64,000 nucleotides of DNA from Montifringilla adamsi (GCA_017590115.1 JAGGNK010010226.1:3755732-3819731), one strand, 5' to 3'; shown: positions 25,836-38,022, counted from the first letter of the stretch. Notes: a model not told the origin generated them from the sequence alone. Numbers and translations: made by a program.

Positions 25836-27780
25836 GAATGAGAATACACTCAAGCCGAGAGTCCTGAAGCTTCTGGACTTCTTCCCACATTGACATCTTA
25901 TCAATGGAGAAATCATAATAAATGTTTTAGACTCAAATCAGGATTCTGTAGGATTTATTCCCAGGTGATTGTGGCTTTCTACACTTTTGGTTTCCTATAG
26001 CAGTATCCCAAGTGATTTGGGAGTGAACTGAATTGTTGAATGACATAAACACAATAAACATTCAATAAACATATTATTGAATGACCGAAATGTAGCTAAG
26101 TCTGGCTCTGAGAACCTTTTTAGAAATTTTGATGAAAATATACATTTAGAGCAATTTTGGAGGTTCTCTCTTTTATTTCACACAGTGTTTCTCTCAAAGG
26201 GTGCTTGTTAGAGCAGTGCTCCCTGTTCTGGCCCCAGGTCCCTGAGGAACTCATCAGTGGTCCTTCAGGGATCAATGGAAGACTCCAACTTAACTGTGAA
26301 ACTGAGCCACCATTTACAAACAGGGTCCTTGCAGGACAGGAGAGGTCGTTTCCAGGGAGGTTTAAAGTGAAAAGAAAGAAATCAATATGTAGTTTTAAAA
26401 ATAACTCTGTTCAGGAAGGAGAGGAAACAATCATACAATGGGACATTTTTAAATTGTTTACTGTGTGTGTTACAGTGCCAGGCAGCAAGTTCAGCATTTT
26501 CTATGCCACACATGAAGCAGGAGGCATTTTCCCAAGTGGAAAACAACACCAATAAGTGACATAATAAATTGTAGCATCTTCTAGAAAGAGCAATAATTTT
26601 AAAGAAAGGAAGAAATATATAAGAAAAATTGGAAATAAATGCTAAAAGCCATGCAAATTATCAGCTCCACTTTGTAAATTTACCCCATTGAGTGTTATCT
26701 TATTTTGACCATTTTTCATTGAACAGAGGACAGTCTTGCAAATTTATGTCAAATGGTTTGTATTTACCTGAACTGGTTTGTAGAATCACACTATAACCAG
26801 CTATTCAGCCTGGAGGCAGTGAGGGGGGAGCAGCAGTCAGAACCAGGTTTTCACAGGTTGGTCAGTTCTCAACTGGCTGCATGAATTCTGACAAGTTCAA
26901 AGTGATTCACAGCTCTTATTTTGGAAAATCAAGTCATTGAGTTTCCAATTCCACATCCTACTGAAATTTAGAAATCCATTGCTAAATGCCTCACTTGCCC
27001 CCCCCACGTTCTTTTGAGAATTTGCCCAGACTGTTGCTCAAATTATGGCAGTATTCCTGAAACCTGTGACACAGACATTAAAACGTAGAGCCTGTATTAA
27101 AAAACTGATTTTTTTTTTTTTGAGATCTTGGCATAAATTAGCGCTTGCAGGGAAAGGGGATCCAAGATCTTTGCAATGACACCTTCAGTAAGGTCAGGCA
27201 AGACCCCCTGAACTGCTGCTCTGCTTGGCTCCAATAATGCAGCCGGCACATGGTTTTAGCATGACCTCCCTGGCACATGCAGGATCCATTGCAACTGGCT
27301 AATTTAAACTCCATTAAAAACACCTCCTAAGTATCTTACACACAGAAGACTGTTCTCCATGACCTTTCCTGCCTCTGCAGGACCAGTTCTTATTGACTAT
27401 TTACAAGTGTCTTATCTCTGTACAATTTAATCAGTTTTGCAGCAGAAACCCCCGAGGCAGTGTTGAAAGGAAAGTTCAGATTCTCCAGCACAGATGTTGA
27501 TCATCACAGTTAAGGACACAAATCGGTCCTTAACTCTGGTGAATTCTTGTTAAAAAATAATTTTTTTAATTTGCCTGGATTTTTTTTTTCAGAAGTCTTA
27601 ATTGAATTTATATAATTAAAGTATTTATCAAAACATCATCAGAATACAGCTGTTAAAAAGCACCTGTACCTGAGAAAACAAAATATTTCTCTAGCACATG
27701 CTGTGTCACAAAATGCAGCAGCTACCCACAGAGCACAAGAGAAATTTTCTCCCATTGCCAACTTCATTTTGGAATGAAGT

Positions 27781-27822
27781 TGTTTTTTTCACCTTTTACT
27801 TGCTGTTTTTTTCACCTTTTAA
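27781..27822 (+). repeat. Short direct duplication (18-19 bp, two copies)
   Basis: TGTTTTTTTCACCTTTTA occurs at 27781 and again 23 bp later, consistent with a small local duplication. Confidence 0.75.
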
Positions 27823-28257
27823 GAATTTCTGTCCTCTTTATTGCTGAAGAAAAACACAAGGCACATAAAATAAAACCCCTGTAAATTAGCATCAATGTTA
27901 ATATTTAACAATAGTCACAAATTCTGGGTTGTAGAGTTTTCTTTTTGTCTTCTTTGTTTCAACAATCAGTAAAATATTAGTTAAAACAAAACTAAAACAA
28001 GCAAAAAACACCCCCTAAATCAACAGTGAAGCCAAATGAAACAAATCCAAAATGGGAAAGGATGGGGGAAAAATTGCTGTAATATAAAAAACAACCAAAC
28101 ACGCCTGAGTAAAGATTCCTAAAATACCAAAGGGTCATAGAAGTCTCAACCCATTTTCGAAAGGCACAAAGGAGAAGCAGTAAGGACTCAGTGGACTGGG
28201 ATAGTAAAAGGGATTCAAACTAAAAGAAAATAGGTTCAGATTATTTTAGATTTTAGA

Positions 28258-28290
28258 TTTTGTTTTGTTTTGTTTTGTTTTGTTTTGTTT
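28258..28290 (+). repeat. (GTTTT)n microsatellite
   Basis: Six GTTTT-type units run in tandem with a partial end. This is a pentanucleotide simple repeat common in birds. Confidence 0.93.
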
Positions 28291-29056
28291 AAGAACACTG
28301 CTGCTACTTTTCCAATACCAGAAAATGAGAAAGGAAATAGATAGGAAAGGCTTTTCTTTTCCTCGGCAATCAAACTACACAGTTGCCAAACAAATCTGTA
28401 TTTTCAACTCCTATGAAAACTGCCAGTATATCATGGTTAACTCAACTGTACAGATAATTGGCCTTAGGAGACTGGGAAGGTTGTTTTGAGAAGGCTGGTG
28501 CTCCCACTGATGGATTTTAGTAACATGACAGAGACAAGCTTCTGCATCTTTTGCAACTTTTCTGTCATCTGTGTGTTAAGTATTGCAATAATTGTCTCTT
28601 TGTTTTGCCCATTCTAAACTTGTATGTATTGTTATTATGAGGCAAAAACCCCAAGTGACTCATGTGGACTTCGTGGTGGAAAGAAACCCCTAAGCCTCTT
28701 GCAAGGGCTGAAAGAGGGAAGCAAATGCAGGGGCAAGAAGAATGATGTTGAAATTTAGAAAATATTGGGAGAACATGATGCAGAAAACCTACTGTTACTT
28801 GATCTCCCAGAGGCAGCTGTGTCAGGTTTCCTACAATTAAAAGTTGGCTGAAATTCAGCCTGGAAACACAAGGACACAGAGACTGGAGGAAAAGTGGAAT
28901 GTAAAGCCTTTACTCTCCTTTGCTGCCTAACCTGGCTTGTCTGGCTTTCTCTCTTCAAAAAGTTAAGCCAGCTAGTTAATATAGTTAATAGTTAAAACCC
29001 ACTGAATTTTCTTTAACATAAAAATCTTCTGATCTTCCTTGGGAAGCTCACTCTCA

Positions 29057-29134
29057 GAAAACAAACAAAAGAAGAAAAAACAAACCAAAACCAAAACACA
29101 CCAAAAAACCCCAAAACAAAACCAAACAAAAAAA
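29057..29134 (+). repeat. C/A-rich low-complexity tract (CCAAAA-type)
   Basis: A run made almost only of A with isolated C or CC and one CCCC (CAAACCAAAACCAAAACA, CCAAAAAACCCCAAAA). Its complement is TTTTGG-like; similar tracts occur at 36686-36721 and, in the opposite sense, at 52149-52241. Confidence 0.85.
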
Positions 29135-29298
29135 TTGGTCTAGACAGGTGTGCCTGCTGGTTTGGGCCCTCATCATAGTTATCTACCTCCCTGTATTAGC
29201 TGGCACAGGGCAGCTGTCAGTGGGGACCCTCTGTCCCCACAGGCCCTGCCAGGGCACAACAGGAGGAAGAGAGGAGCAGAAGTACCAAGCTGAATACA

Positions 29299-29350
29299 GA
29301 AAAAAAAAAGTAGAGTGAAAACATAGAAAAAAAAGTAGAGTGAAAAAAAT
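29299..29350 (+). repeat. About 26-bp tandem duplication
   Basis: Two copies of an A-run followed by GTAGAGTGAAAA lie end to end, differing in A-run length. Confidence 0.7.
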
Positions 29351-30505
29351 AAGGAGTGAAAGGAATATGGATCTGTGCAATCTGGGAATTACAGCAGACA
29401 TCTGGAAGAAATTCATGTAGGAGCTTTGTCTACTTGTGAAATCAGGTAGAGATACACTAAGAGAACTCTTTTCTCCTGACATAACCTTTCAGATAATCAA
29501 AAGTTGTTTAGCAGTCTATAGATGGATCAAAGTGAAAACCAATTACCAGTTTAGCCCATAAAAATTTGAAAACATAGCTCTCTAAAATGATTATTTTAGA
29601 AAGTGAAGAATTTAATCTGAAAACTCCAAAAGAGGAAGAAACTTGCGTAGGAAACTTGTGAAAATTTTTCATCAATCTGAAATCCAAAGTTCTCTTGAAT
29701 TAGAGAGTTTATGGAAACATAAACTGAGGTCAAATGGTAGTGGTATTAGAAATCAAGATCTGAGAAAGAGAGTGCTTTGATATCTTAACGAATATTAATA
29801 AAATTATTAAGGAAATAATTAATTAATAAAATAAAGCAGCCCCATAAAGAATAGAATTTAAAAAAATGGACATAAAATTATGACCTTGGTATTGAACATG
29901 AGGGCTTTTGAAACAGGAAAAGGAAAACAGAAATGAAGTCTAAAGAGAGAAACCTACAAAATGCTACTGGAATGAGTTGATATAAGCTAGCATAAAAGGT
30001 TATTCAAAATCTTGACAAGGAAATAAACCTGGAGCAGTACTCTATGCTTGGATGGAGTCATTATAGTTCAAATGAAAACATTTTGCGGAAGTCTGCAGTC
30101 AAAGAACTGCAAAAGACTGAAACTACCTGAAGAGAAACAAAATATGAATCATATGCACAGTGAACAGAACTAAAAATTCCTTTATGAGAACTGCTTAAGA
30201 GAAATCCACATTCATAGGTTGTGCTTATATCCTTAAATATAAAAAACCTTTGTGGTTTACAGTTCACACTGATAAGTTAATATGATAACTGTAGTTCCTT
30301 AAATAAATGGTTTTGATAGAAAAAAAGATCATGCATAACACCCATGTATATTGGAGTTGACACCTTGGTGGGGGTGAGAACAGACCGTGGGCTACAACTT
30401 AATTATGGATGTAAAACTTGTCTTAATTCATGCCATTTTAAGTGTATCTTTAAACTCAAGATTAAATACATACATTTCACAAGCCTGTAAAAGTAATGTA
30501 GGGGG

Positions 30506-31450
30506 AATCACAGAGCCATAGATCAGTTTCTGTTAGACCTTAAAGATCAGCTAGTTTCTGCTTTGTGCAGAGATACCTTCCCCTAGACCAGGTTGCTCAG
30601 AACCCCATCCAGCCTGGCTTTGAACACTTCCAGGGATGGGACACCTACAGCTTCTCTGGCCAAGCTGTGCCAGTGTCTCACCACCCTCACATCAAAGAAA
30701 TTTTTCCTACTATCTAATCTAAACCTACTCTCTTTCAGTTTGAAGCCATTCCCCTTTGTCCTGTTGCTACATATTCCTGTGAATTATCTCTCTCTGCATC
30801 TTTCTTGTAGGCTCCCTTCAGGCACTGAAAAGCCACAATTAATGAAGCCCTTTGTGTTCCAGACTGAGCAAACTCAATTCTCTCAGCCTTTCCTCACAGC
30901 AGAGCTGCTCCATCCCTCTGATCACCTTGGTGCCTCCTCTGGCCTGGCTCCAGCAGCTCCCTGTCCTTGCTGTGCTGGGAGCCCAGAGCTGGATGCAGCC
31001 CTGGGTGCAGGTGGGGTCTCAGCAGAGCGGGGCAGAGGGGCAGAATCCCCTCCCTGCCCTGCTGCCCACGGGGCTTTGGATGAGCCCAGCACACGGGGGG
31101 TTCTGGGCTCCCAATGGCCAGGGCACGTCCAGCCTCTCACCCACCAGCACCCCCAGGTCCTTCTCCCAGGGCTGCTCTGGATCTGTTCCTGCCAAGCCTG
31201 GATTGGTACCAAGGATTGCTCTATCCAAGGTGCAGCCCTTTGGAACTGGACCTTGTTAAACCTCATGAAATTCCCATGGGCCACTTGCTGAGCTCGTCCT
31301 GGTCCCTCTGGATGGCATCCTGTCCTTCAGGTGTGTCAACAGCAAAATTTGCTAAGGGTGCTCTCTATCCACCCATCTCTGCCATTAATGAAGATTTTAA
31401 ATAACACTGCTCCCAGTGTGGGACCCTGAGAGACACCACTTGTCCCTGAG
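30506..31450 (-). mobile_element. CR1 LINE, 945-bp 3' fragment with fossil reverse-transcriptase C-terminus
   Basis: Read on the minus strand, this is the canonical avian CR1 3' part from the end of the reverse-transcriptase core through ORF2's C-terminus to the 3' end near 30506. Recognisable stretches on the plus strand include GACCAGGTTGCTCAGAACCC, TGTGCCAGTGTCTCACCACC and GGTCCCTCTGGATGGCATCC. On the minus strand the coding fossil shows KDLGVLVGERLD (31127-31162), where intact CR1 has KDLGVLVDEKLD. The frame is broken by small indels and stops, so the copy is dead. It is 5'-truncated, as most CR1 copies are. The long plus-strand frame at 30593-31291 (232 codons) is antisense to the LINE and not a gene. 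This is the largest CR1 in the window and the firmest evidence for a bird genome. Confidence 0.97.
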
Positions 31451-33757
31451 AAGGGACTGTTGATAGCTGGTACACCTGAGGTAATTTTTGCAGATACAAG
31501 TGAGCATGCATTTGCTACTCAGAACAGCCAAAGCTAAAACAGCAGGAAAGAGTAAATCTTTTAGCTTTACTCCCGACTTCTGCACAGAAAAGAGAAGCTG
31601 CTCTCAGTTTCTCCCCGAAAAGAAAATGGGAAAAGAAATGAACATTCAGAATTTAAGGTCTGACACAGAGGAGACAGGAGAGGAGATACTGCAAGCAGCA
31701 ACCTGGAGAGAGCTAACCCCTGGAGGTACCTTGGATGCTGCATGAGCTCACAGGCTGCCTGTGATATCTTGACACAAGGCTCAGAGTTGCAGTCCCAGCT
31801 CACTTTTCCCTCCTGCTTGCTGCCTGGAGACACGTCTCCCGTGTGCCCAGCAGCATCCACTGAAGGTCAGGCAGTCCCACGCTGCCTCCCTCCTCCTGCT
31901 GCTCCTCCCTGCTCCTGAGCCTTGCCTCGTGGGTGGAAACAGGTTTTTCTCCAGGGAGGCAGGTCAGCACAGTCATCTGGCAGAAAACATGTTGCTTTAG
32001 CAGATTTGTTTTCCACCAGTGAGCCAGCTGAGCAATTCTAGCTTGCAGAGCCTCCCTTACAGTTTAGTTAACCTCATACATTCGTTAATGACGCCCCTTT
32101 TCAGTTCTGAAAAAAATCCTGATAATATTATCTCATGTACAACTAAAATAATTATTGCATGATCAACATCTAGAGTGGGAAAAAAAAAGACTTCTGCCCA
32201 GAAAGGAATGAGGTAATGAGAGAGGGGAAAAGAAATTTAATATCACCAAACCCACCAGCAATCACAAAACTCTTGAATAAATTGTTAACTGTATCAACAA
32301 ACTACAATGTCAAAGTTTCAGTGTTGGATATTTTTTAAAGGGTTCTGCACTGGCCTTACTTCTTTCCTCACTGAAATCTCACCTTGCGATATTTCAATGA
32401 CAAAACTTACTCTGCCACAAGAAAATGTGAGTTGCAAGACATAAGTGGCATGTATAATATGGAGAAGGTGAGAATGAGCAAATCAATTTGCTGCTTATTG
32501 GAAACTTTTTTCCAAGGGCTGGTCACCTAAGCAACCTAATTATGCTATGCATGCAATCTGCTTCCCTTGAACATTCAATATTGATCATTTTTTTGTGACT
32601 GCTATATACAGAGACATAGACCACCTCTGGTGTCTGGACAAATACCACGTCTTTCTAAAACAGATGAGGTTTACTATTATTCTATGCAAGAAAGTAAAAA
32701 GAGTTGTAATTCACACTCTGATTTACCATTGTTATCTTGTATACTCTCTTCCCTATGGCTATGTTCAGAATATAATTAAAACCCATTATTTTTTTCCTTG
32801 TATTTTTTTTCCTACTAGAAAAAATTCAATTTGGTTGAATCTAAATGTTTCGTGAAAATGATTCATTCTCAATTAAACATTTTCTAGGATGAATTCTTAT
32901 ACACAGAAGACTTGGATGGAGAGCTAGGAAAGGACAGGGTGTGGAAAGAATCTCTCAGATCTGAAATAACAATTGCTTCAATAAGAATGGGCAAAAATTA
33001 ATAAAACCTCTCTGCTCCAAAAGAGACAAAGCACAGAATCTAGTTCAGCCATCCTCACTCCATGCTTTAAATACTCAGTAGTAGCCTGTTTGAAGTCTTT
33101 CTTCCTCTGTGAAAACCTAGCCTCACATTCATTTCATTGCAAAATGAAATAGGCTTCAAACCTTTGATGTTTCATGAAATTGATTTGCTTTTCCACTTTA
33201 ATTATAACAGTGCCTTACTTAGATAGGTGGCCAGCTTTTTGTCATCACACAAGCAATGTCTTGCTTGAGAAAATCCTTCCTACTCTATGCTGATTGGAAA
33301 GACATAGCCAACACTAAACGTCCTTCAAGTCAGGCAACAGAAGAAAGGGGTGCAATGCACAGCTACATTTCTGTTTGCAGGTGGTCCTCTAATATTTCAT
33401 TTATTTGAAGAAATGACCATTCAAGGAATCACCATGATCTCCTTAGATAAAAAAAAAAAAAGGGCCCTTGAAATAATAGGTAGAATAGCAAATCAGTCAG
33501 GGGGGACAGGTATCTTTACCAGTAAGCTAATATTTATATACATATATATACACACATATATGTGTAAGGGTACAGTTCAATACTGCCCAAACTGTGCTGT
33601 TTAAACATAGCCATGAGGTCAGACAAAAATCTGGGTGGTATAAGGCCACTGATGGTAAGACTATGGGTAAAGCAATTTACCATCTCAAGTTAGGAACTCC
33701 AACACAGAAAGGTAGATGATAACTTCCATTAACTGTTCTTCAGTACAAGTTTTCAGT
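31451..33757. other. Unique sequence between CR1 and purine tract
   Basis: 31540-31930 is moderately GC-rich without a family I recognise; the rest is AT-rich. A short TA/CA-rich run is at 33533-33565 and an A12 run near 33449-33460. No exon was recognised. Confidence 0.5.
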
Positions 33758-34289
33758 GAAAAGGAAAAAGAAAAGGAAAGAGAAAAGGAAAGAGAAAAGG
33801 AAAAAGAAGACAAAAAATAAAAAATATGAAAAAGAAGATGAAAACCAAAAATATGAGAAAGAAGATGAAAAAGAAAAATATGAAAAAGATGAAAAAGAAA
33901 GACAAAAAAGAAAAAGAAGATGAAAAAGAAGACAAAAAAGAAGACGAAAAGAAAAAGAAGACGAAATAGAAGACAAAAAGAAAAAGTAAAAGAAAAAATA
34001 AAAGAAAAAGAAGACGAAAAAGAAGACAAAAAAGATAAAAAAAAGAAGATGAAAAAGAAAAAGAAGATGAAAAAGAAGATGAAAAAGAAAAAGAAGTTGT
34101 AAAAGAAGAAAGAAAAAGATGAAAAAGAAGACAAATAAGAAAAAGAAGATGAAAAAGAAGATGTAAAAGAAGACGAAAAAGAAAGAAGACAACAAGAAAA
34201 AGAAGATGACAAAGAAAAAGAAGAAAGACAAAGAAGAAAAAGAAGACAAAAAGAAAACAAAAAAGAAAAAGGAAAAAGAAAAAGAAAAG
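33758..34289 (+). repeat. 532-bp nearly pure polypurine tract, (AAAAAGAAGATG)-like minisatellite
   Basis: The plus strand is almost only A and G for 532 bp. It is built from degenerate AAAAAGAAGATG, AAAAAGAAGAC and AAAAGGAAAG units, with pyrimidines confined mostly to the T of GATG and the C of GAC. The 5' fifth is AAAAGGAAAGAG-rich, after which the GAAGATG/GAAGAC unit dominates. All long frames here (up to 191 codons, F/S-rich on the minus strand and K/E-rich on the plus) are artefacts of the composition. A tract this long and strand-asymmetric can form triplex DNA and is prone to slippage. Confidence 0.95.
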
Positions 34290-34554
34290 TAACTGAAGAG
34301 GTCTTTAGCAGCCCTTAAAACCTGCTCTCATAGGAAGCCGTAGTACAAGCGTGGCCCCGTGAGATGTTGGCACAGGTTACAGGTGTAACATGTCTGGGGA
34401 ACAGGTGGGGAGAGTCATCCACAAATTATAAGTAAAGCATCATAATAGGTTCATACTCAAGTCAAATCTAAGTCCTTGTCATAGATAGGCCAGAGGAAGG
34501 TATCCATAGAATACAAAACCAAAGAAATCGCACAGTGATGCCTACCAAAAACAT
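34290..34554. other. Unassigned sequence between purine tract and CR1
   Basis: About 265 bp containing TAGGAAGCCGTAGTACAAGC and GTGGCCCCGTGAGATGTTGG. It is moderately GC-rich and matches no repeat family I can name. It could be extra diverged CR1 or another element. Confidence 0.4.
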
Positions 34555-34917
34555 CGGCATGGAAGTGGGATTGTTTAGCCAGGAAAAGAGGGGGCTTAGG
34601 AGTGACCTAATGGGCCCTATAGTACATGAAGGGAGCATATAGGAAAGACAGAGGGACTTTTTACAAGGGGGGAGAGATTCAAGCTAAAAGAGAGTACACC
34701 TAAATTAGATATTAGAAAAAAATTCTTTTCTGTCAGGGTGGTGAGGCACTGACAAAGATTGCCCAGAGAAGCTGTGGATGCTGCATCTCTGGAAGTGTTC
34801 AGAGCCAGGATGGATGGAGCTCTGGTCTAGTGAAAGTTGCTCCTGCCCATGGCAGAGGGATTGCAGTGAGAACACTAAAGTCCCTTCCAACTCAGGCCAT
34901 TCTATTATTCTATGTTT
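34555..34917 (+). mobile_element. CR1 LINE 3' end with typical tail
   Basis: The sequence runs from the ORF2 C-terminal region through TCCCTTCCAACTCAGGCCAT to the diagnostic TTCTATTATTCTATG tail. In the plus frame around 34735-34833, QRLPREAVDAASLEV is readable, as in intact CR1 proteins. A TGA in place of the expected tryptophan codon just upstream, plus other lesions, shows it is inactive. It lies in opposite orientation to the CR1 at 30506-31450 and belongs to a diverged copy. Confidence 0.93.
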
Positions 34918-36685
34918 GCAGATTGCATTACAAAAATTTTCTTGCTCTTTTTGTTTCAACCAGGTATCCATTGACTTAATTCTATGTTCCCATGTTGCAA
35001 CACCAAACAAAATGTCAGGAAATAAATTTTTGCTCATCTTCTCCTAGACATTCCCCAGTCTGCAGGTTTCTTCTCTTCATCGGCTCTTTCATCTTATGCT
35101 TTCCAGAAAGAAGAAAAGTTGCTTGTTCACACCATCTGTTGGAATTCTACAAATAATCAAGAATCAAAAAATGGGACCTTTAACAGCAACAACCTAATGA
35201 GCTCTGTATCTCCCCAAAGTGTGCCAAAGCTTTCCCGAAAGGATCCTAAGCCTTAGCCAAGATAAGTCATACATATACAGTGACAAGAAATACAAGGAAT
35301 GTAAGTTACCCAATTTTCATGGAAAAACCCCTTTATTGATCAGTGGTTGAGCAGCACAATAATGTCTTTGGAGAGATAAATCATATAACTATATGAATAA
35401 TTATATCTTTTTGGTAAAATTAGGAACTTGAAAAAAAAGAATGGAAAATCAATCAAAACAAACATATTGGCAAATATTAATAGAGAATTAATTGTCTTTT
35501 CCAGTCATATGTATGTCAACAAAAAGGACTGAACAAATCAAAATATTGCTATAGGAAAATTATATTGCTAACATTTTCCTGATGTTGTGGAAGTAGTAAA
35601 TAGGTTATTAAATATATTTTCTCAAAGATGTGTAGACTTTCAACTTCCTCTGTTATCAGCAGGATTTAAGCAACTAAATGTGTTTATAGATTTCCTTATA
35701 AGTGTTTTCTTTAATAGTACTAAAAAATAATAAAAAAAGCCCTCCATATTCAGAGAGCTTAGAGGCTGTCTTACCTGCTATTTAGCAATGTTCTCTCTTT
35801 TCCCTATAAACAGAAAGATACAGTGATCTTATGCAATAATTTATTTTACCTTCAGGACATGAATACCTTTCTGCTTAAGAGTTACAAAGCCATCAAGAAA
35901 TCTAAAATGACTGGCAAAGATATCAATGTTTTTTCCATCTTGAATGGGTCATAACAGGGCAGCAAAATGGCATGGTAATGGAAATTAAATGTCAGCCAGA
36001 ACATTTATAGGGGACATTATTACTTACCCTGAGTAAGAATTATAAAAAGAACATGCTGACTTTGGTTAACTTCTTAATCAGAGCATGCTAATGTATACAA
36101 ACTAAGAAAGTCATCCTAGGAATTATCCTTTCTGTGACAAAGTAAATCATCAGTTCAGGACCTTCCTTCCATGTTAGCTCTAGTTTAGGCCACAGATATC
36201 AGGAGATACCAAACCATATCTCTAGGATAGGGCAGGAGAATTGAAGCCATGCAGAGCTCGGTGTTGTGTCTCCAGGGCAGAGATGTACCAGCCCAACTCC
36301 ACTCACAAGCTGCTCCAGAACAAGCAGAGACTACATTGCAAAGCTAGATTATGATTTCATTAAACACCAGGTTCACCAAGCTGTAATAATAAAAATCCTT
36401 GAAGAGTTGATAATAAAATGTTGGAATATTCTGATGTGTGAGGCTTCACGGATAAAGAATATTAGATTCTCTATACAGCATAGATGAGTTTGTCACAGAA
36501 ATAAATATTGCATTACTTTGAAATGCTGAACACCTTGATCACAAATCTGTCACAGAAAGGGTTTCAAAAAGGAGGCAGCTGTAACTCTGCAGTCTTGAAT
36601 TCACTCCAGAGACAGAAAAATCACCATTTAATGGCTATTTCTCTAAGTTGTGGAAAACACAAAAAATGAAGCCAAAAATAATGGT

Positions 36686-36721
36686 TAAAAAAAACCAAAA
36701 AAACAAAAAAACCCCAAAAAC
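36686..36721 (+). repeat. C/A-rich low-complexity tract
   Basis: A-runs are interrupted by CC, C and CCCC, the same type of tract as at 29057-29134. Confidence 0.85.
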
Positions 36722-36972
36722 ATAAGAACTTACATTGTAAATTAGAGAGCTTTAGATAAATGAGATAAATATTTTCTAAGTAATTGCTCAAAGAGTACTA
36801 GCTCGCAACATTATTTCTAAACAATAGACAGTTTCAGTATTGATCCCAGTGATCTGGTTCTTACTTACTACAGTGTACAAAAATCTTTTCTGGAGAATCC
36901 ATATCCAAATTCTTCATAGGCCCTACTGTGAGAAAATTCTTTCTCGTGATTTCTTGGCTTATAATTTAGCAC

Positions 36973-36993
36973 AAAAAAAAAAAAAAAAAAAAA
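36973..36993 (+). repeat. Poly(A) run, A21
   Basis: Twenty-one A residues follow TTTAGCAC. No retrosequence was recognised upstream. Confidence 0.95.
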
Positions 36994-37747
36994 GTATGAA
37001 TTTCTCTCTAAGTTTCTCTTCAAATTGTGGGCTGTCAATCACTGAAGGAAAAAGCAAGGGAGGGAGTGGGCTGGAGGGAAGGGGAAAAAAAGCATGCACA
37101 TTTCCACACACAAAGGAAATAGAAGGTATTCCCTGTGATGGGCACATAAGACACTGCTTTCTGAAATCAAATCCCCACATTCACCCTCCCCCTTCCTGTC
37201 TGTCTTTCATGATGCACTGTTTGTCATATTCTGTTTTCCCATCTGGTGGCAGTTGTGTACATCTAATGAATCCTCCACAACTTTCAACTTTGTATCCTTC
37301 TGCGGCTCCTCAGTTCATTTGCTGTTAACTTCTTAAAAGCTTTTCTCAGAAGCAGTCACTCAGGTGACACATTTCCACTCTGCAGGTGTAAGGCAGGCAT
37401 TACTGCTGCTCCCTGTGTTGCTTGCCCCATTCTAAACCCCATTTTTTATGGCTTTTAGATTACAGTAATAGGCACACACTATAAGGAACAATATTCACAA
37501 ATGACCCCGTTGTTCAGTATGCTGCATCCCATATGTTTGCTTATGGCAATAAATCCAATTGCATTACTTCAGCTACGGCAGATTTATGCCTGCTTCCTAT
37601 CAGTCAATGAATTGACTTTAAAATTTTGTTCAGAGTTTTTCATTACCTGTCTGAATCATCCCTTTCATAGCTATCAAAATTGGTCTCCATTGATACATAC
37701 CCTCAGTCCTTACTTTCTAATAATAAATCTCAAATTCATCAGCCCCC

Positions 37748-37854
37748 TTGCCAGGTCTCTCATCCATGAGTAGCAGAGCATTCACCTGTTATGCCCCTGA
37801 GCTGTGGAATTCCCTGAACTCAAGTCTCATCTCCAAATCCTCTGAGCTTTTCTA
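37748..37854 (+). pseudogene. Ancient LINE ORF2 C-terminal fossil (L2/CR1-like)
   Basis: One plus-strand frame ending at the TAA of 37852-37854 reads RAFTCYAPELWNSL (37775-37816) followed by a serine-rich stretch and SSELF. This is the C-terminal signature of many L2/CR1/RTE-type LINE proteins (R-x-F-x-x-x-A-P-x-L-W-N-S-L-P, then a stretch ending in a K/S-x-L-x-T-x-L-F motif). The upstream part (LPGLSSMSS) fits the arginine/serine-rich lead-in seen there. The usual proline after LWNSL is replaced by asparagine. No clean 3' tail was found. The family is not resolved; an old amniote LINE is the simplest reading. Confidence 0.65.
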
Positions 37855-37983
37855 ATCCCTCTTTGATTCACACTTATTAAAAATTACTTTTCACACTTGA
37901 TCCATTACTGACACATGCTGTAGGCTTTACTGACATAAAAATAGTTCTATTTTCTTTATAGATGATGCACTGACAATGTCAAG

Positions 37984-37985
<2 letters not shown>

Positions 37986-38022
<37 letters not shown>
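37986..38022 (+). repeat. Poly(A) run, A37, followed by GAAGAAG
   Basis: Thirty-seven A residues after GTCAAGGC. It lies about 130 bp beyond the LINE fossil, but an intact A37 could not survive from so old an insertion, so it is treated as a separate microsatellite. Confidence 0.95.

Larger units (their letters stand above)
14836..30505. other. Long AT-rich intergenic or intronic stretch
   Basis: About 15.7 kb with no recognised gene. It contains long pure A runs at 17731-17765 and 24701-24738, T/G-rich and C/A-rich low-complexity tracts, a 17-bp tandem duplication with palindromic core near 20324-20357 and several short duplications. A 132-codon plus-strand frame at 26157-26555 is the longest non-repeat frame but looks random. 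Somewhat GC-richer patches (16380-16560, 16960-17100, 27140-27310, 29190-29280) were not assigned to any family. Confidence 0.5.
34918..37747. other. Unique AT-rich sequence
   Basis: No gene recognised. Low-complexity C/A tract at 36686-36721 and A21 at 36973-36993. A plus-strand frame of 162 codons at 36840-37328 runs through the A21 run (a string of lysines) and lacks coding character. Confidence 0.5.

Noticed and set aside
26157..26555. 132-codon plus-strand frame
   Set aside because: No domain, splice-site context or codon pattern; the longest frame among tens of kilobases of random sequence can reach this length.
30593..31291. 232-codon plus-strand open frame
   Set aside because: It is antisense to a CR1 LINE fragment whose own coding direction is minus; the frame is a GC-rich by-product.
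33685..34260. Open frames of 191 and 169 codons on the minus strand
   Set aside because: They lie within the polypurine tract and encode only runs of F, S and L. An absence of stops is expected from the composition.
36840..37328. 162-codon plus-strand frame
   Set aside because: It runs through an A21 tract encoding polylysine and shows no recognisable motif.
37986..38022. Poly(A) run as the tail of the upstream LINE fossil or of a processed pseudogene
   Set aside because: The LINE fossil is too old to keep an intact A37, and no mRNA-like sequence precedes the run.
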